Program-made: the position numbers and the translations under genes
Notes under the pieces: model-generated
Told to the model about the DNA's origin: nothing
The model's database searches: none
What the model saw: the letters and a program-made list of their open reading frames with translations, nothing else
In this document: piece after piece, positions 1 through 7,833 of the stretch
Layout: each line of letters starts with the position of its first letter
Numbering within the stretch: the stretch's first letter is position 1
NCBI GenBank assembly: GCA_024232355.1
Contig: JAAEPW010000005.1
Location: 1 to 39,505 of the forward strand
DNA from: Chloroflexota bacterium
GTDB lineage: Bacteria; Chloroflexota; Anaerolineae; B4-G1
Length of the DNA: 39,505 bases
Direction of reading: 5' to 3'

Positions 1-1464
1 ATAGCCATCCCCGTTCACATCTCCCACGCTCGCCACCGAGCGGCCAAAGTAGTCCCCAGTGTTCTCGCCGGTGAGGGTGAGGGCCGGCGCGGCCGCCAGC
101 CCCGTGCCCGCGCCGTGGTAGACGTAGGCCCGGCCCTGATCAAAGTTGTAGCCCCAGGCTCCGACAATGACGTCGGCATAGCCGTCCCCGTTCACGTCCC
201 CCGTGCTTGCCACCGAGACGCCAAAGTAGTTGTTAGTGCTCTCGCCGGTGAGAGTGAGAGCGGGCGTGGCCGCCAGCCCCCCACCCGCGCCGTGGTAGAC
301 GTAGGCCCGGCCCTGGTTGCTGTTGTAGCGAGAGGCCCCGACGATGACGTCGGCATAGCCGTCCCCGTTCACGTCCCCCGCGCTCGCCACCGAGACGCCA
401 AAGTCGTCATAAGTGCTCTCGCCGGTGAGGGTGAGGGCCAGCGCAGCCGCCAGCCCCGCGCCCGCGCCGTGGTAGACGTAGGCCCGGCCCTGCTCGCTGT
501 TGTAGTGATATGCCCCGACGATGACGTCGGCATAGCCATCCCCGTTCACGTCTCCCGCCCTCGCCACCGAGGCGCCAAACCAGTTCCCAATGTTCTCGCC
601 GGTGGAGGTGAGGGCCGGCGTAGCCGCCAGCCCCGCGCCCGCGCCAAGATAGACGTAGGCCCGGCCCTGGTCGCCGCCGCTGGGGTAGCCCCAGGCCCCG
701 ACAATGACGTCGGCATAGCCATCCCCGTTCACGTCCCCCGCGCTCGCCACTGACCCGCCAAAGTAGTCCCCGGTGCTCTCGCCGGTGAGGGTGAGGGCCG
801 GCGTGGCCGCCAGCCCCGCGCCTGCGCCGTGGTAGACGTAGGCCCGGCCCTGGTCGCCGCCGCTGGGGTAGCTCTCGGCCCCGACGATGACGTCGGCATA
901 GCCATCCCCGTTCACGTCCCCTACGCTCGCCACCGAGCGGCCAAACCAGTCCCCGGTGTTCTCGCCGGTGAGGGTGAGGGCTGACGTGGCCGCCAACCCC
1001 GCGCCCGCGCCGTGATAGACGTAGGCCCGGCCCTGGAAGCCGTTGTAGCGATAGGCTCCGACGATGACGTCGGCATAGCCGTCCCCGTTCACGTCCCCCG
1101 CGCTCGCCACTGACCAGCCAAAGTTGTTGTTAGTGCTCTCGCCGGTGAGGGTGAGGGCCGGCGTGGCCGCCAGCCCCGCGCCCGCGCCGTGGTAGACGTA
1201 GGCCCGGCCCTGGGTGCTGTTGTAGGCCTCGGCCCCGACGATGACGTCGGCATAGCCATCCCCGTTCACGTCCCCCGCGCTCGCCACCGAGACGCCAAAG
1301 TAGTCGTTGGTGCTCTCGCCGGTGAGGGTGAGGGCCGGCGTGGCCGCCAGCCCCGCGCCCGCGCCGTGGTAGACGTAGGCCCGGCCCTGGAAGCCGTTGT
1401 AGCGATAGGCTCCGACGATGACGTCGGCATAGCCATCCCCGTTCACGTCCCCCGCGCTCGCCAC
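1..1464 (-). repeat. Nine tandem 177/183-bp FG-GAP coding repeats
   Basis: The same block (ATAGCCATCCCCGTTCACGT on the plus strand, with few changes) recurs at 1, 178, 355, 532, 715, 898, 1075, 1252 and 1429. Seven... spacings are 177 or 183 bp, always a multiple of three. Copies stay nearly identical even at third codon positions, which suggests recent amplification or gene conversion rather than selection on protein alone. The array continues beyond the left edge. Confidence 0.93.
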
Positions 1465-2343
1465 AGAGGTGCCAAAGGAGTTGTTAGTGTTCTCGCCGGT
1501 AGCGGTCCAACTGGGAGAGGAAGCCAGAGGATCGACGGTGAGGGGGTAGACGGCGTTGGTGGCGTCCAGGGTGATGCGTAGAACGTGATGCGTGATGCGT
1601 GATGCGTGATGCACAAGTTCAAAATGAGCGGTGAGTTGGCGGCCGGTGGCGTCGGTGACGTACAGGTGGTCGTAGCGCAACATGGTGACGCGGCCAGGGG
1701 AGAGAAAATCGATGGTTTGTCGATCAGAACTGAGGTGCGGCGTGAGGTCGGTGTCGAGGGCCAGGTCGAGGACGAGTTTCGAGTTCCGAGTTTTGGGTTT
1801 CGAGTTGGAGGGCGGGGTGGGGAGGGTAAAGCCGTGTTCCAGCCCGCGCGCGTCGTTGACGTACCACTCGACGATGCCGGATGGATAACGGTATTCAAAG
1901 CGGTTGCCCTGGGTGGTGGTCTGGAGCGGCCCACGCACCGGGCGCGCGTCGCCCACGTACCCATAGCCCATCAAGCGCAACTCCCAGTGCCAGGAGGTTT
2001 GCTCTTTCTCCTGGTCGGTACGCGGGTTTTCGCCCGCGTCGCCCGCAGACAGGCGCAAGCCGGACGCTTCAAAGCTGAGGACAAAGTTGTGGGCGCGGTT
2101 GTAGCCGCGCTGCCCGGTCTGGTCAGGGGAGAGCTTGTAGCTCTCGCGGCGCAGGTGCTCCTGGACCTCTGCCCACCAGGCATCCGTCGTGCCGGGTACA
2201 GCGGCAAGCGGTGTGGTGTTGCTGACCGGGTCGGTGCTCTGGGGCACCGGCTCTTGCGCGTGGGCGGCGCGGGCCGCCATCAGGGTCGCCAACAAGGCGA
2301 TGGTCAAGACGAGAGTTGTTTTGAATAATGGTTTGGTGTGCAT
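1..2343 (-). CDS. Secreted FG-GAP repeat protein, 3' end outside window
   Basis: The frame is open for 781 codons from an ATG at 2343 to the left edge, preceded by AAAGGAGT about 8 nt upstream. Residues 1-29 form a signal peptide (basic start, hydrophobic core, AHA before QEP). Residues about 30-290 are a non-repeated N-terminal domain containing two stretches encoded by heptamer DNA repeats. From about residue 294 come nine copies of a 59-61 residue unit with core VASxGDVNGDGYADVIVGA. This is the FG-GAP/integrin-alpha blade with the DxNxDGxxD calcium loop, so a calcium-binding beta-propeller at the cell surface is expected. Variable segments between cores read like YRYNGFQ, EAYNSTQ or SYPSGGDQ. 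Role inferred: adhesion or surface binding; ligand unknown. Long open frames on the plus strand here are antisense shadows. The C-terminus and any anchor lie outside the window. Confidence 0.9.
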   Translation of the reverse strand, partial: MHTKPLFKTTLVLTIALLATLMAARAAHAQEPVPQSTDPVSNTTPLAAVPGTTDAWWAEVQEHLRRESYKLSPDQTGQRGYNRAHNFVLSFEASGLRLSAGDAGENPRTDQEKEQTSWHWELRLMGYGYVGDARPVRGPLQTTTQGNRFEYRYPSGIVEWYVNDARGLEHGFTLPTPPSNSKPKTRNSKLVLDLALDTDLTPHLSSDRQTIDFLSPGRVTMLRYDHLYVTDATGRQLTAHFELVHHASRITHHVLRITLDATNAVYPLTVDPLASSPSWTATGENTNNSFGTSVASAGDVNGDGYADVIVGAYRYNGFQGRAYVYHGAGAGLAATPALTLTGESTNDYFGVSVASAGDVNGDGYADVIVGAEAYNSTQGRAYVYHGAGAGLAATPALTLTGESTNNNFGWSVASAGDVNGDGYADVIVGAYRYNGFQGRAYVYHGAGAGLAATSALTLTGENTGDWFGRSVASVGDVNGDGYADVIVGAESYPSGGDQGRAYVYHGAGAGLAATPALTLTGESTGDYFGGSVASAGDVNGDGYADVIVGAWGYPSGGDQGRAYVYLGAGAGLAATPALTSTGENIGNWFGASVARAGDVNGDGYADVIVGAYHYNSEQGRAYVYHGAGAGLAAALALTLTGESTYDDFGVSVASAGDVNGDGYADVIVGASRYNSNQGRAYVYHGAGGGLAATPALTLTGESTNNYFGVSVASTGDVNGDGYADVIVGAWGYNFDQGRAYVYHGAGTGLAAAPALTLTGENTGDYFGRSVASVGDVNGDGY
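1573..1614. repeat. Six tandem heptamers, GATGCGT type, inside a gene
   Basis: Six consecutive 7-mers read on the plus strand: GATGCGT, AGAACGT, GATGCGT (three times) and GATGCAC. They lie in the FG-GAP gene just before the propeller and are translated as a His/Ser/Arg/Ile/Thr-rich insert. Seven bases is not a multiple of three, but the six copies (42 bp) keep the frame. Confidence 0.85.
1773..1807. repeat. Five tandem heptamers, CGAGTTT type, inside a gene
   Basis: Five consecutive 7-mers on the plus strand: CGAGTTT, CGAGTTC, CGAGTTT, TGGGTTT and CGAGTTG. They encode an Asn/Ser/Lys/Thr/Arg-rich insert in the N-terminal domain of the FG-GAP protein. Five copies add 35 bp, so flanking bases must compensate to hold the frame, which remains open. 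Confidence 0.8.
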
Positions 2344-2746
2344 TTGATTTACTCCTTTCCTATTGTTGGTTATGGGTTGAAAAACACAAAACTGGTGCAA
2401 CGTCTTTGGTCGCTTGACGTGTTGCATCTGGCGCTATGGGTTTACATTCTCTTGTGATTATAAAATTGCATCTTTGTGACACGCTCTTCCCACTGACGGG
2501 GGAGTGACCAGCTCCCCCACCAGCGGGCACAAAAAAGGAGAAATTCGAGCAGCGCGGCCTGTCTCGAGGCCAAGAGGCTTGATACGCGGTTAACACCAGG
2601 CACTCGTCACTGCCTGTCAATAGTATACTCTATCGACCTTCCAAACGCCTTACAAAATGGGCCGCGGACCTTCCAAAAACCTTCCAAATTGTATGTGCTT
2701 CTGCCAAGTGTCTGCTAGTGAAAAACTCAATCACAACCGCGCGGCG
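2344..2746. other. Intergenic region between divergent genes
   Basis: No credible gene is seen; the short open frames have neither a good start signal nor a recognisable protein. The stretch holds the ribosome binding site of the FG-GAP gene at its left end and three copies of CCTTCCAAA at 2637-2645, 2669-2677 and 2680-2688. A promoter for the FG-GAP gene must lie here, but no convincing -35/-10 pair was found. Confidence 0.5.
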
Positions 2747-2775
2747 TTGACAAGTCCCCCCAATAGTGCTATCAT
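2747..2775 (+). promoter_or_regulatory. Sigma-70-type promoter for the Thr/Pro-rich gene
   Basis: TTGACA (2747-2752) and TATCAT (2770-2775) are separated by exactly 17 bp. The expected start of transcription is near 2782, about 23 nt upstream of the ATG at 2805. It could also serve the M42 genes, which follow 39 bp after that gene. Confidence 0.7.
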
Positions 2776-2804
2776 ATTCCAGTCTATCACAATGGAGTTG
2801 TCCA

Positions 2805-3374
2805 ATGCTTGATATGTTTGAAAATAATGTGACCGAACAACGTTCTATCCGTTGGATATTGGCTACCATTATTCTCGCGACACTACCGTGTTATTGTCTT
2901 GGGGTTTCTCTGTTGGCTATAAAACCGGATATCAGAGAGCCAACGCCAACCTCCACACTCACTGCAATATCTACCGAATTGCCTTTGGTCACTTTTACCC
3001 CGGGCTCCACAGGGCCGACCGAGACACTGATGCCAACGCCCACCCAGTGGTTCCCCCCTACGTATACGTCCACATCCGGTGCAGCGCCCGCTGACACGCC
3101 GACATCCACTGGTATGCCAACAGATACGCCTACAGCAACACCCACTGCTACACCAACGCCTACTGAGACACCCGAATCGACAGGGACACCTACCGATACC
3201 CCCGAGTCGACAGAGACGCCTACCGATACTCCCGAGCCAACAGAGGTGCCTACCGATACCCCTGAGCCGACAGAGGTGCCTACTGATACTCCTACACCGA
3301 CTCTGATGCCCACCCTTACCGCAACGCCAACACTTTCGCCTACCGTGCATATCATTATTACACGGGAACCATAA
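2805..3374 (+). CDS. Membrane-anchored Thr/Pro-rich stalk protein
   Basis: 189 residues. The ATG at 2805 is chosen because GGAG lies 7 nt upstream and a sigma-70 promoter fits; an upstream in-frame start at 2766 would sit inside the promoter. After a charged start of about 13 residues, one hydrophobic helix (about residues 15-38) acts as signal anchor. The rest is low-complexity Thr/Pro/Glu/Ser sequence, including four 10-residue units of the PESTETPTDT/PEPTEVPTDT type, then a short hydrophobic end (HIIITREP). No enzymatic domain is visible. Such segments commonly act as extended, possibly O-glycosylated wall spacers. Its function next to three peptidase genes is unknown. The long minus-strand open frame opposite it is a shadow of the repeats. 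Confidence 0.75.
   Translation: MLDMFENNVTEQRSIRWILATIILATLPCYCLGVSLLAIKPDIREPTPTSTLTAISTELPLVTFTPGSTGPTETLMPTPTQWFPPTYTSTSGAAPADTPTSTGMPTDTPTATPTATPTPTETPESTGTPTDTPESTETPTDTPEPTEVPTDTPEPTEVPTDTPTPTLMPTLTATPTLSPTVHIIITREP
3171..3290 (+). repeat. Four tandem 30-bp coding repeats
   Basis: Units start at 3171, 3201, 3231 and 3261, each like CCCGAGTCGACAGAGACGCC plus 10 more bases. They encode the decapeptide repeats of the Thr/Pro-rich protein, and unit number may vary between strains. Confidence 0.85.
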
Positions 3375-3413
3375 GCTGTATCCTGTTGCAATACAGTACA
3401 CAAGGAGCTTTGA

Positions 3414-4484
3414 GTGAAAATCATTCCCCTGTTGAAACAACTTTCAGAAGCCAATGGCATTTCTGGCTACGAGGAGCCGGTGCGTGAACTGGTACGTCAG
3501 ACGTGGCAGCCCTTTGTAGACGAGATGCACGAGGGTAAACTGGGCAGCTTGATCGCCCTCAAGCGAGGATCAGGCCCCGAACCTCGTCCCAAATTGATGC
3601 TGGCAGCGCACATGGACGAAAATGGCCTGATGGTGACCGGCATCGAGAAAGGATTCCTGCGCATTACGCGGGTCGGAGGGCCAGACCGGCGGACGTTGTT
3701 GGGGCTTGAGGTCACCGTGCACGGGCAGCGAGATTTGCCCGGCGTCGTTGCTACGCGCCCACCCCACGTCTTGCCGGCAGGCGAGCGAAAAAAGACCGTT
3801 CCCTGGGACAAGCTCTTTGTGGACGTGGGATTGCCGGCGGAAGAGGTCGAGCAATTGGTCACCGTCGGTGATTTGATCTCTACCCGGCGCGAAATGGTAG
3901 AACTCGAGAACCGCCGGGTGGCGGGCAAGGCGATGGATGACCGGGCTTGTGTGGTGGTAGTGACCCTTGCCCTGGAGCAATTATCCAGTATGCGGCACGC
4001 TTGGGACGTTTTGGCTGTGGCGACAGTACAGGAAGAAACTGGATTAAAGGGAGCCATCACCTCTACCTATGGCATCGCGCCAGATGTGGCCGTGGCGCTG
4101 GACGTGACCTTTGGCAAACAAGCCGGTGTCCCGGATGAGGACTGTTTTCCTCTGGGCAGGGGGCCAGCGATTGGGGTTGGCCCCAACTGTCATCCAGAGT
4201 TGGTGGCGCGTCTGAAAAAAGTATCCCAAGACCTAGAAATTCCGTACCACATCGAACCCCTGCCAGGCCGCAGCGGGACTGACGGGTGGGCAATCCAAGT
4301 CTCCCGTGAGGGCGTGCCTACGGCCCTCATCGGCATTCCGGTCCGATATATGCACCAACCGGTCGAGACGTTGGCGGTGCAAGATGTCGAACGATCCGGA
4401 CGGTTGTTGGCCGCTTTTGTCGCTGGGTTGGAGCCGGATTTCCTGCAAGAGTTGGCCTGGGACACCAAGGCGGAAAGCGAGTAG
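3414..4484 (+). CDS. M42 family metallo-aminopeptidase, paralogue 1
   Basis: 356 residues, GTG start at 3414 with AAGGAG about 8 nt upstream. M42 enzymes (glutamyl-aminopeptidase/TET/YsdC type) are cytoplasmic di-metal aminopeptidases that form large dodecameric particles and trim peptides released by the proteasome or other proteases. Expected ligands and catalytic residues are present: H66 and D68 (AAHMDE), D175/D176 (KAMDDR), E207/E208 (VQEETG), D230 (ALDVT) and H314 (RYMHQP). Length is normal for the family. It is the first of three adjacent paralogues; the next starts 4 bp after its stop, so they are surely co-transcribed. Substrate preference cannot be read from the sequence. Confidence 0.93.
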   Translation: MKIIPLLKQLSEANGISGYEEPVRELVRQTWQPFVDEMHEGKLGSLIALKRGSGPEPRPKLMLAAHMDENGLMVTGIEKGFLRITRVGGPDRRTLLGLEVTVHGQRDLPGVVATRPPHVLPAGERKKTVPWDKLFVDVGLPAEEVEQLVTVGDLISTRREMVELENRRVAGKAMDDRACVVVVTLALEQLSSMRHAWDVLAVATVQEETGLKGAITSTYGIAPDVAVALDVTFGKQAGVPDEDCFPLGRGPAIGVGPNCHPELVARLKKVSQDLEIPYHIEPLPGRSGTDGWAIQVSREGVPTALIGIPVRYMHQPVETLAVQDVERSGRLLAAFVAGLEPDFLQELAWDTKAESE

Positions 4485-4488
4485 AGAT

Positions 4489-5547
4489 ATGACAATACCG
4501 ATATTGCGAGAACTTTCGGAAGCGATTGGCGTTTCTGGGGATGAGGGAAATGTGCGCGCCATCATGCTCGATGCGGTACGCGAGCATGCGGACGAGGTCA
4601 CAGTGGACACGATGGGCAGTGTTGTGGCGTTCAAGCGTGGAACGGGCCGGCAGCGGATGCGCGTGATGCTGGATGCCCACATGGACGAGGTCGGTTTGAT
4701 GGTCGTGGGGCACAACGGCGATGGCTTTTTAAAGGTGCGAACCGTCGGCGGCATTGACGCCCGATTGTTGCCCAGCGTGCTTCTCGATGTGGGGCCAAAG
4801 CATATCCCTGGCGTTATAGGTATCAAACCCATTCACCTGATCAATCAGGGTGAGGGTCAAAAGGCTCCCAAGATCGAGAATTTGGTCGTGGATATTGGAG
4901 CCAAGAGCAGAGATGAAGCCAAGTCGCTGGCTCCGGTGGGAACATATGCTACTTTTGCCACGGTATTCCGCGAGTTGGGTCCCACCGTTTGTGGCAAAGC
5001 GTTCGACGACCGGGCCGGGTGCGCCGTATTGATCGAGCTTTTGCGGGGCGAGCGTTTTCGTTTTGATCTTTACGCGGCGTTTACGGTGCAAGAAGAGGTC
5101 GGGCTGCGTGGCGCGCAGGTGGCCGCATACACCATCGAACCCGACTGCGCCTTTGCGTTGGAGGGCACCATCGCTGACGACATTCCCAAGGACAAGGACG
5201 TCAGCCCAACGACAGAACTGGGCAAGGGGCCGGCGATCACGTTGATGGACCGTTCCTTTATCGCCGACCGCCGGTTGGTGCGGCTGTTGACCAGTACGGG
5301 CGATGAACTTGGCATCCCGTACCAGTTCAAGCAGCCGGGCGTCGGCGGCACTGATGCTGGCGCTATTCATCGCAGCCGTGAGGGTGTGCCCGCGGTAGCG
5401 GTGGCCGTACCCTGCCGCTACATCCACAGCCCGGTGGGGTTGTTGAGCCTGGATGATTTTAACCATACTGTACAATTGATGCGCGAATCCCTTTCGCGTC
5501 TCACACGTCGTACCCTGACGAGAAGCAGGGGAAAGGGGAAGAATTGA
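4489..5547 (+). CDS. M42 family metallo-aminopeptidase, paralogue 2
   Basis: 352 residues. The ATG at 4489, four bases after the previous stop, is chosen because the protein then aligns with its neighbours from residue 1; the open frame extends upstream to 4306 only as an overlap with the first paralogue. Motifs: H64/D66 (DAHMDE), D173/D174 (KAFDDR), E202/E203 (VQEEVG) and H313 (RYIHSP). The fourth metal-ligand position is E225 (FALEGT), while the other two copies have Asp; both acids can bind metal, but the site is a visible difference. The last 15 residues are basic (RRTLTRSRGKGKN) and not shared with the paralogues. Its stop overlaps the next start by one base. Confidence 0.92.
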   Translation: MTIPILRELSEAIGVSGDEGNVRAIMLDAVREHADEVTVDTMGSVVAFKRGTGRQRMRVMLDAHMDEVGLMVVGHNGDGFLKVRTVGGIDARLLPSVLLDVGPKHIPGVIGIKPIHLINQGEGQKAPKIENLVVDIGAKSRDEAKSLAPVGTYATFATVFRELGPTVCGKAFDDRAGCAVLIELLRGERFRFDLYAAFTVQEEVGLRGAQVAAYTIEPDCAFALEGTIADDIPKDKDVSPTTELGKGPAITLMDRSFIADRRLVRLLTSTGDELGIPYQFKQPGVGGTDAGAIHRSREGVPAVAVAVPCRYIHSPVGLLSLDDFNHTVQLMRESLSRLTRRTLTRSRGKGKN

Positions 5548-6542
5548 TGAGAGACTTGATCCGTAAACTGGTAGAAACTTTTGGTCCTTCAGGAGTCGAG
5601 GACCAGATCCGAGCCGTCATCCGCGCCGAGGTTGAACCTCTGGCCGACGAAATCCGGGTGGACCCGATGGGAAGCTTGATCGCCCGCAAACAGGGGGGCG
5701 AGGGCAAGCGTATTGTCCTGATGGCCCACATGGACGAGATCGGCCTGATGGTAACCTTTATAGAAGAAAAGGGTTTTGCTCGTTTTACGCGCATTGGCGG
5801 GGTAAGCGCGCTCACCTGTGTGGGGTCGCGGGTTGCCTTTGCCGATGGCACGATAGGCGTCATCAATGCCCAAAGGAAGCGGCCGGACGTCAGTAAGGTT
5901 CCTCAACTCGGACATCTCTACATTGACGTAGGAGCCACGAGCCGTGACGATTGCCCCGTCGGCGTGGGCGATGCCGCCGTGTTTGTGCGGCCTTTTGTTC
6001 GCGTGGGCGACGAATCCAGCACCCGGCTCGTCGCCAAGGCGATGGATGACCGTATCGGTTGCGCGATACTGATCGAGACGCTGCGCCAACTGAAGCACAC
6101 CCCACACGACGTCTACTTTGTGTTTAGTGTGCAAGAGGAGGTTGGAGTGCGTGGGGCGGGTACTGCTGCCTATGGGATCGATCCTGACTTGGCCATCGCC
6201 GTGGACGTGACGGGGACCGGCGACACGCCAGAGAGCCATCCAATGGCTGTCGAGTTGGGCAAAGGGCCGGCGGTCAAGATCAAGGATTCGAGGATGCTGG
6301 CTCATCCAGCAGTCAAAGATCTTTTGATCCAACAGGCAAAAAAGGCCAATATCCCCTATCAATTGGAGATTCTGGAAAGAGGCTCGACGGACGCAGCCGC
6401 AATGCAATTGGTGCGCGCGGGTGTGCCTGCGGGTTGTCTCTCTATTCCCTCTCGCCACATTCACACACCCTCAGAGATGGTAGACGAGAGAGATGTGGAG
6501 AACAGTGTGCGGCTATTGGTGGAGGTATTGCAAACACCGTAA
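5547..6542 (+). CDS. M42 family metallo-aminopeptidase, paralogue 3
   Basis: 331 residues. The ATG at 5547 overlaps the preceding stop (TGATG), and AAGGGGAA lies upstream; a TTG one codon earlier is possible. All M42 residues are kept: H61/D63 (MAHMDE), D167/D168 (KAMDDR), E197/E198 (VQEEVG), D220 (AVDVTG) and H306 (RHIHTP). It is the shortest of the three because loops between the first metal motif and the central region are trimmed. Translational coupling of all three suggests they are made in fixed proportion, which would suit a hetero-oligomeric particle; that is inference. No terminator with a T-tract follows. Confidence 0.92.
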   Translation: MRDLIRKLVETFGPSGVEDQIRAVIRAEVEPLADEIRVDPMGSLIARKQGGEGKRIVLMAHMDEIGLMVTFIEEKGFARFTRIGGVSALTCVGSRVAFADGTIGVINAQRKRPDVSKVPQLGHLYIDVGATSRDDCPVGVGDAAVFVRPFVRVGDESSTRLVAKAMDDRIGCAILIETLRQLKHTPHDVYFVFSVQEEVGVRGAGTAAYGIDPDLAIAVDVTGTGDTPESHPMAVELGKGPAVKIKDSRMLAHPAVKDLLIQQAKKANIPYQLEILERGSTDAAAMQLVRAGVPAGCLSIPSRHIHTPSEMVDERDVENSVRLLVEVLQTP

Positions 6543-6590
6543 TCTGTTCCAAATACAACTTGATTGGATTAGCGTAACTACTCAGGTATG

Positions 6591-6690
6591 GAACCCTTGC
6601 GAAGGTTCGACAGTGCTTTTCAAGTCAAAGATGCTTTCGTTGACCAAAAATCAGTACAGCAACAGTGCAATTCGCAACCTTTGCAAGGGT
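6591..6690. repeat. Inverted pair of a short palindromic repeat
   Basis: GAACCCTTGCGAAGGTTC (6591-6608) is an imperfect palindrome. AACCTTTGCAAGGGT (6676-6690) is its inverted copy with one mismatch (ACCCTTGCRAAGGTT). The pair lies between the M42 genes and comEA and resembles a REP-type repeat. It could fold into one larger stem in RNA; no poly-T follows. Confidence 0.55.
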
Positions 6691-6733
6691 AGGCTGAGTA
6701 GATTAGCAAATTTTGCATAATCGGTGATCAGAA

Positions 6734-7384
6734 ATGTATGATCAAGCTGCGAAAAAAATGGCGAGGGATCAAGATGTTGCACGGCGTCGGGGCCTTGCCA
6801 TTTTTTGCAGTTTACTTCTTATTGTCTTTGGTTGGGGGATTGGTCATTTTTTGACCCCACGCCCCCAGCCCAACAAGCCGATTGAGATATCTACGCCTCT
6901 GCCCACCTCGACGCCAATTCACACACCCACACCGGCTCCTATTCGGGTTCACGTCAGTGGGGCGGTGCAGCAACCGGCGGTCTATGAACTGCCTGTGGGC
7001 AGCATTGTTCAGGATGCGGTGGACGCTGCTGAGGGACCCACCTCTGATGCCGATCTGGATCACATCAATTTGGCTGTGGAACTGCGCGACCAGCAGCAGG
7101 TGTACGTGCCACGCCAGGGAGAAACAGACCCACCGCCGGTGGTTTCGGGTGGCGAGTCGAGCAGCAGTGGCGGAGGGACGGTAGGGGCACAGGTCAACAT
7201 CAACACGGCCACGACAGCCGAGTTGGAGACGCTACCCCGCATTGGGCCAATGACGGCGCAACGCATCCTGGAATACCGCGAGGCCAACGGGCTGTTTGCG
7301 ACTATCGAGGATATCCAGAACGTGCCGGGCATTGGCCCGGCAACGTTCGAGGGATTTCAGGACATGATTTCAGTGGGGCCGTAG
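6734..7384 (+). CDS. comEA: ComEA-like competence protein (SLBB + helix-hairpin-helix)
   Basis: 216 residues, ATG at 6734, weak ribosome binding site. Residues 1-20 are charged and cytoplasmic, 21-40 form a membrane anchor, about 45-68 a Pro/Thr-rich linker, about 69-126 an SLBB domain (RVHVSGAVQQPAVYELPVGS), 130-150 a Ser/Gly linker, and 153-212 a ComEA-type helix-hairpin-helix pair (NINTATTAELETLPRIG and NVPGIGPATFEGF). ComEA binds incoming double-stranded DNA outside the membrane and passes it to the ComEC channel. No comEC is present in the window, so the gene stands alone here. Some genomes keep ComEA-like proteins with no shown role in competence, so uptake is likely but not proven. Confidence 0.88.
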   Translation: MYDQAAKKMARDQDVARRRGLAIFCSLLLIVFGWGIGHFLTPRPQPNKPIEISTPLPTSTPIHTPTPAPIRVHVSGAVQQPAVYELPVGSIVQDAVDAAEGPTSDADLDHINLAVELRDQQQVYVPRQGETDPPPVVSGGESSSSGGGTVGAQVNINTATTAELETLPRIGPMTAQRILEYREANGLFATIEDIQNVPGIGPATFEGFQDMISVGP

Positions 7385-7596
7385 GAATTGTTAGGACGCA
7401 GGCATTTAGGCTTTTCCAGTTGTTAAATCCTCCCAAGATTTGCAGTGGAAAAGCTCACAAGTCGCACGCGAGTTACAAAACAACCGGCAAAGCTCTAGGA
7501 ATTCCATCATAATCTGCCTTTTCAAGGTGTCGTTGACTGGATCACAAAATCTGTTTGGGAGATTTATTTTTCTGGAATTCCCCTATTACTCTAGGG

Positions 7597-7805
7597 CTGT
7601 TCAGTTCTAACAATCTTTTGGTACAGATCGCTCACAGCCACCGCCCCGGGGGCGGTCCATGCAACAAAACATCGACTTGTGAGTAATTTTCTACCCCAAA
7701 TCGCCCTCGGGGACCCTATACTTGGCAGCACCTGTCCTGGACCGACAGGTACAGGGTTCAGGACAAGTGCGAGGGCGAGAACCTTGGAAAGCTAGAACTG
7801 AACAG
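7597..7805. repeat. Inverted-repeat-bounded element, MITE-like, about 209 bp
   Basis: CTGTTCAGTTCTA (7597-7609) and its perfect complement TAGAACTGAACAG (7793-7805) bound the segment; the match extends 3 bp outward with one mismatch. Inside are the palindrome CCGCCCCGGGGGCGG (7641-7655) and a small hairpin (CCTGTC 7731-7736 with GACAGG 7744-7749). No coding capacity and no clear target duplication are seen. The gene-free stretch 7385-7833 also holds a long-loop stem (GCTTTTCCA 7410-7418 with TGGAAAAGC 7446-7454) after comEA and the motif CTTAACTTGATG at 7811-7822. Confidence 0.55.
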
Positions 7806-7833
7806 TCCGGCTTAACTTGATGATATTGGTTTA

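Noticed and set aside
115..2328. Long plus-strand open frames opposite the FG-GAP gene
   Set aside because: They are antisense to the repeat array; the minus frame has a signal peptide, a ribosome binding site and the calcium-loop motif.
2360..2869. Two short minus-strand open frames upstream of the Thr/Pro-rich gene
   Set aside because: No ribosome binding site or recognisable protein; one overlaps the promoter and start of a supported gene.
2891..3460. Minus-strand Val/Gly/Ser-repeat open frame
   Set aside because: It is the complement of the Thr/Pro-coding 30-bp repeats and has no start signal; the plus frame has a promoter and a membrane anchor.
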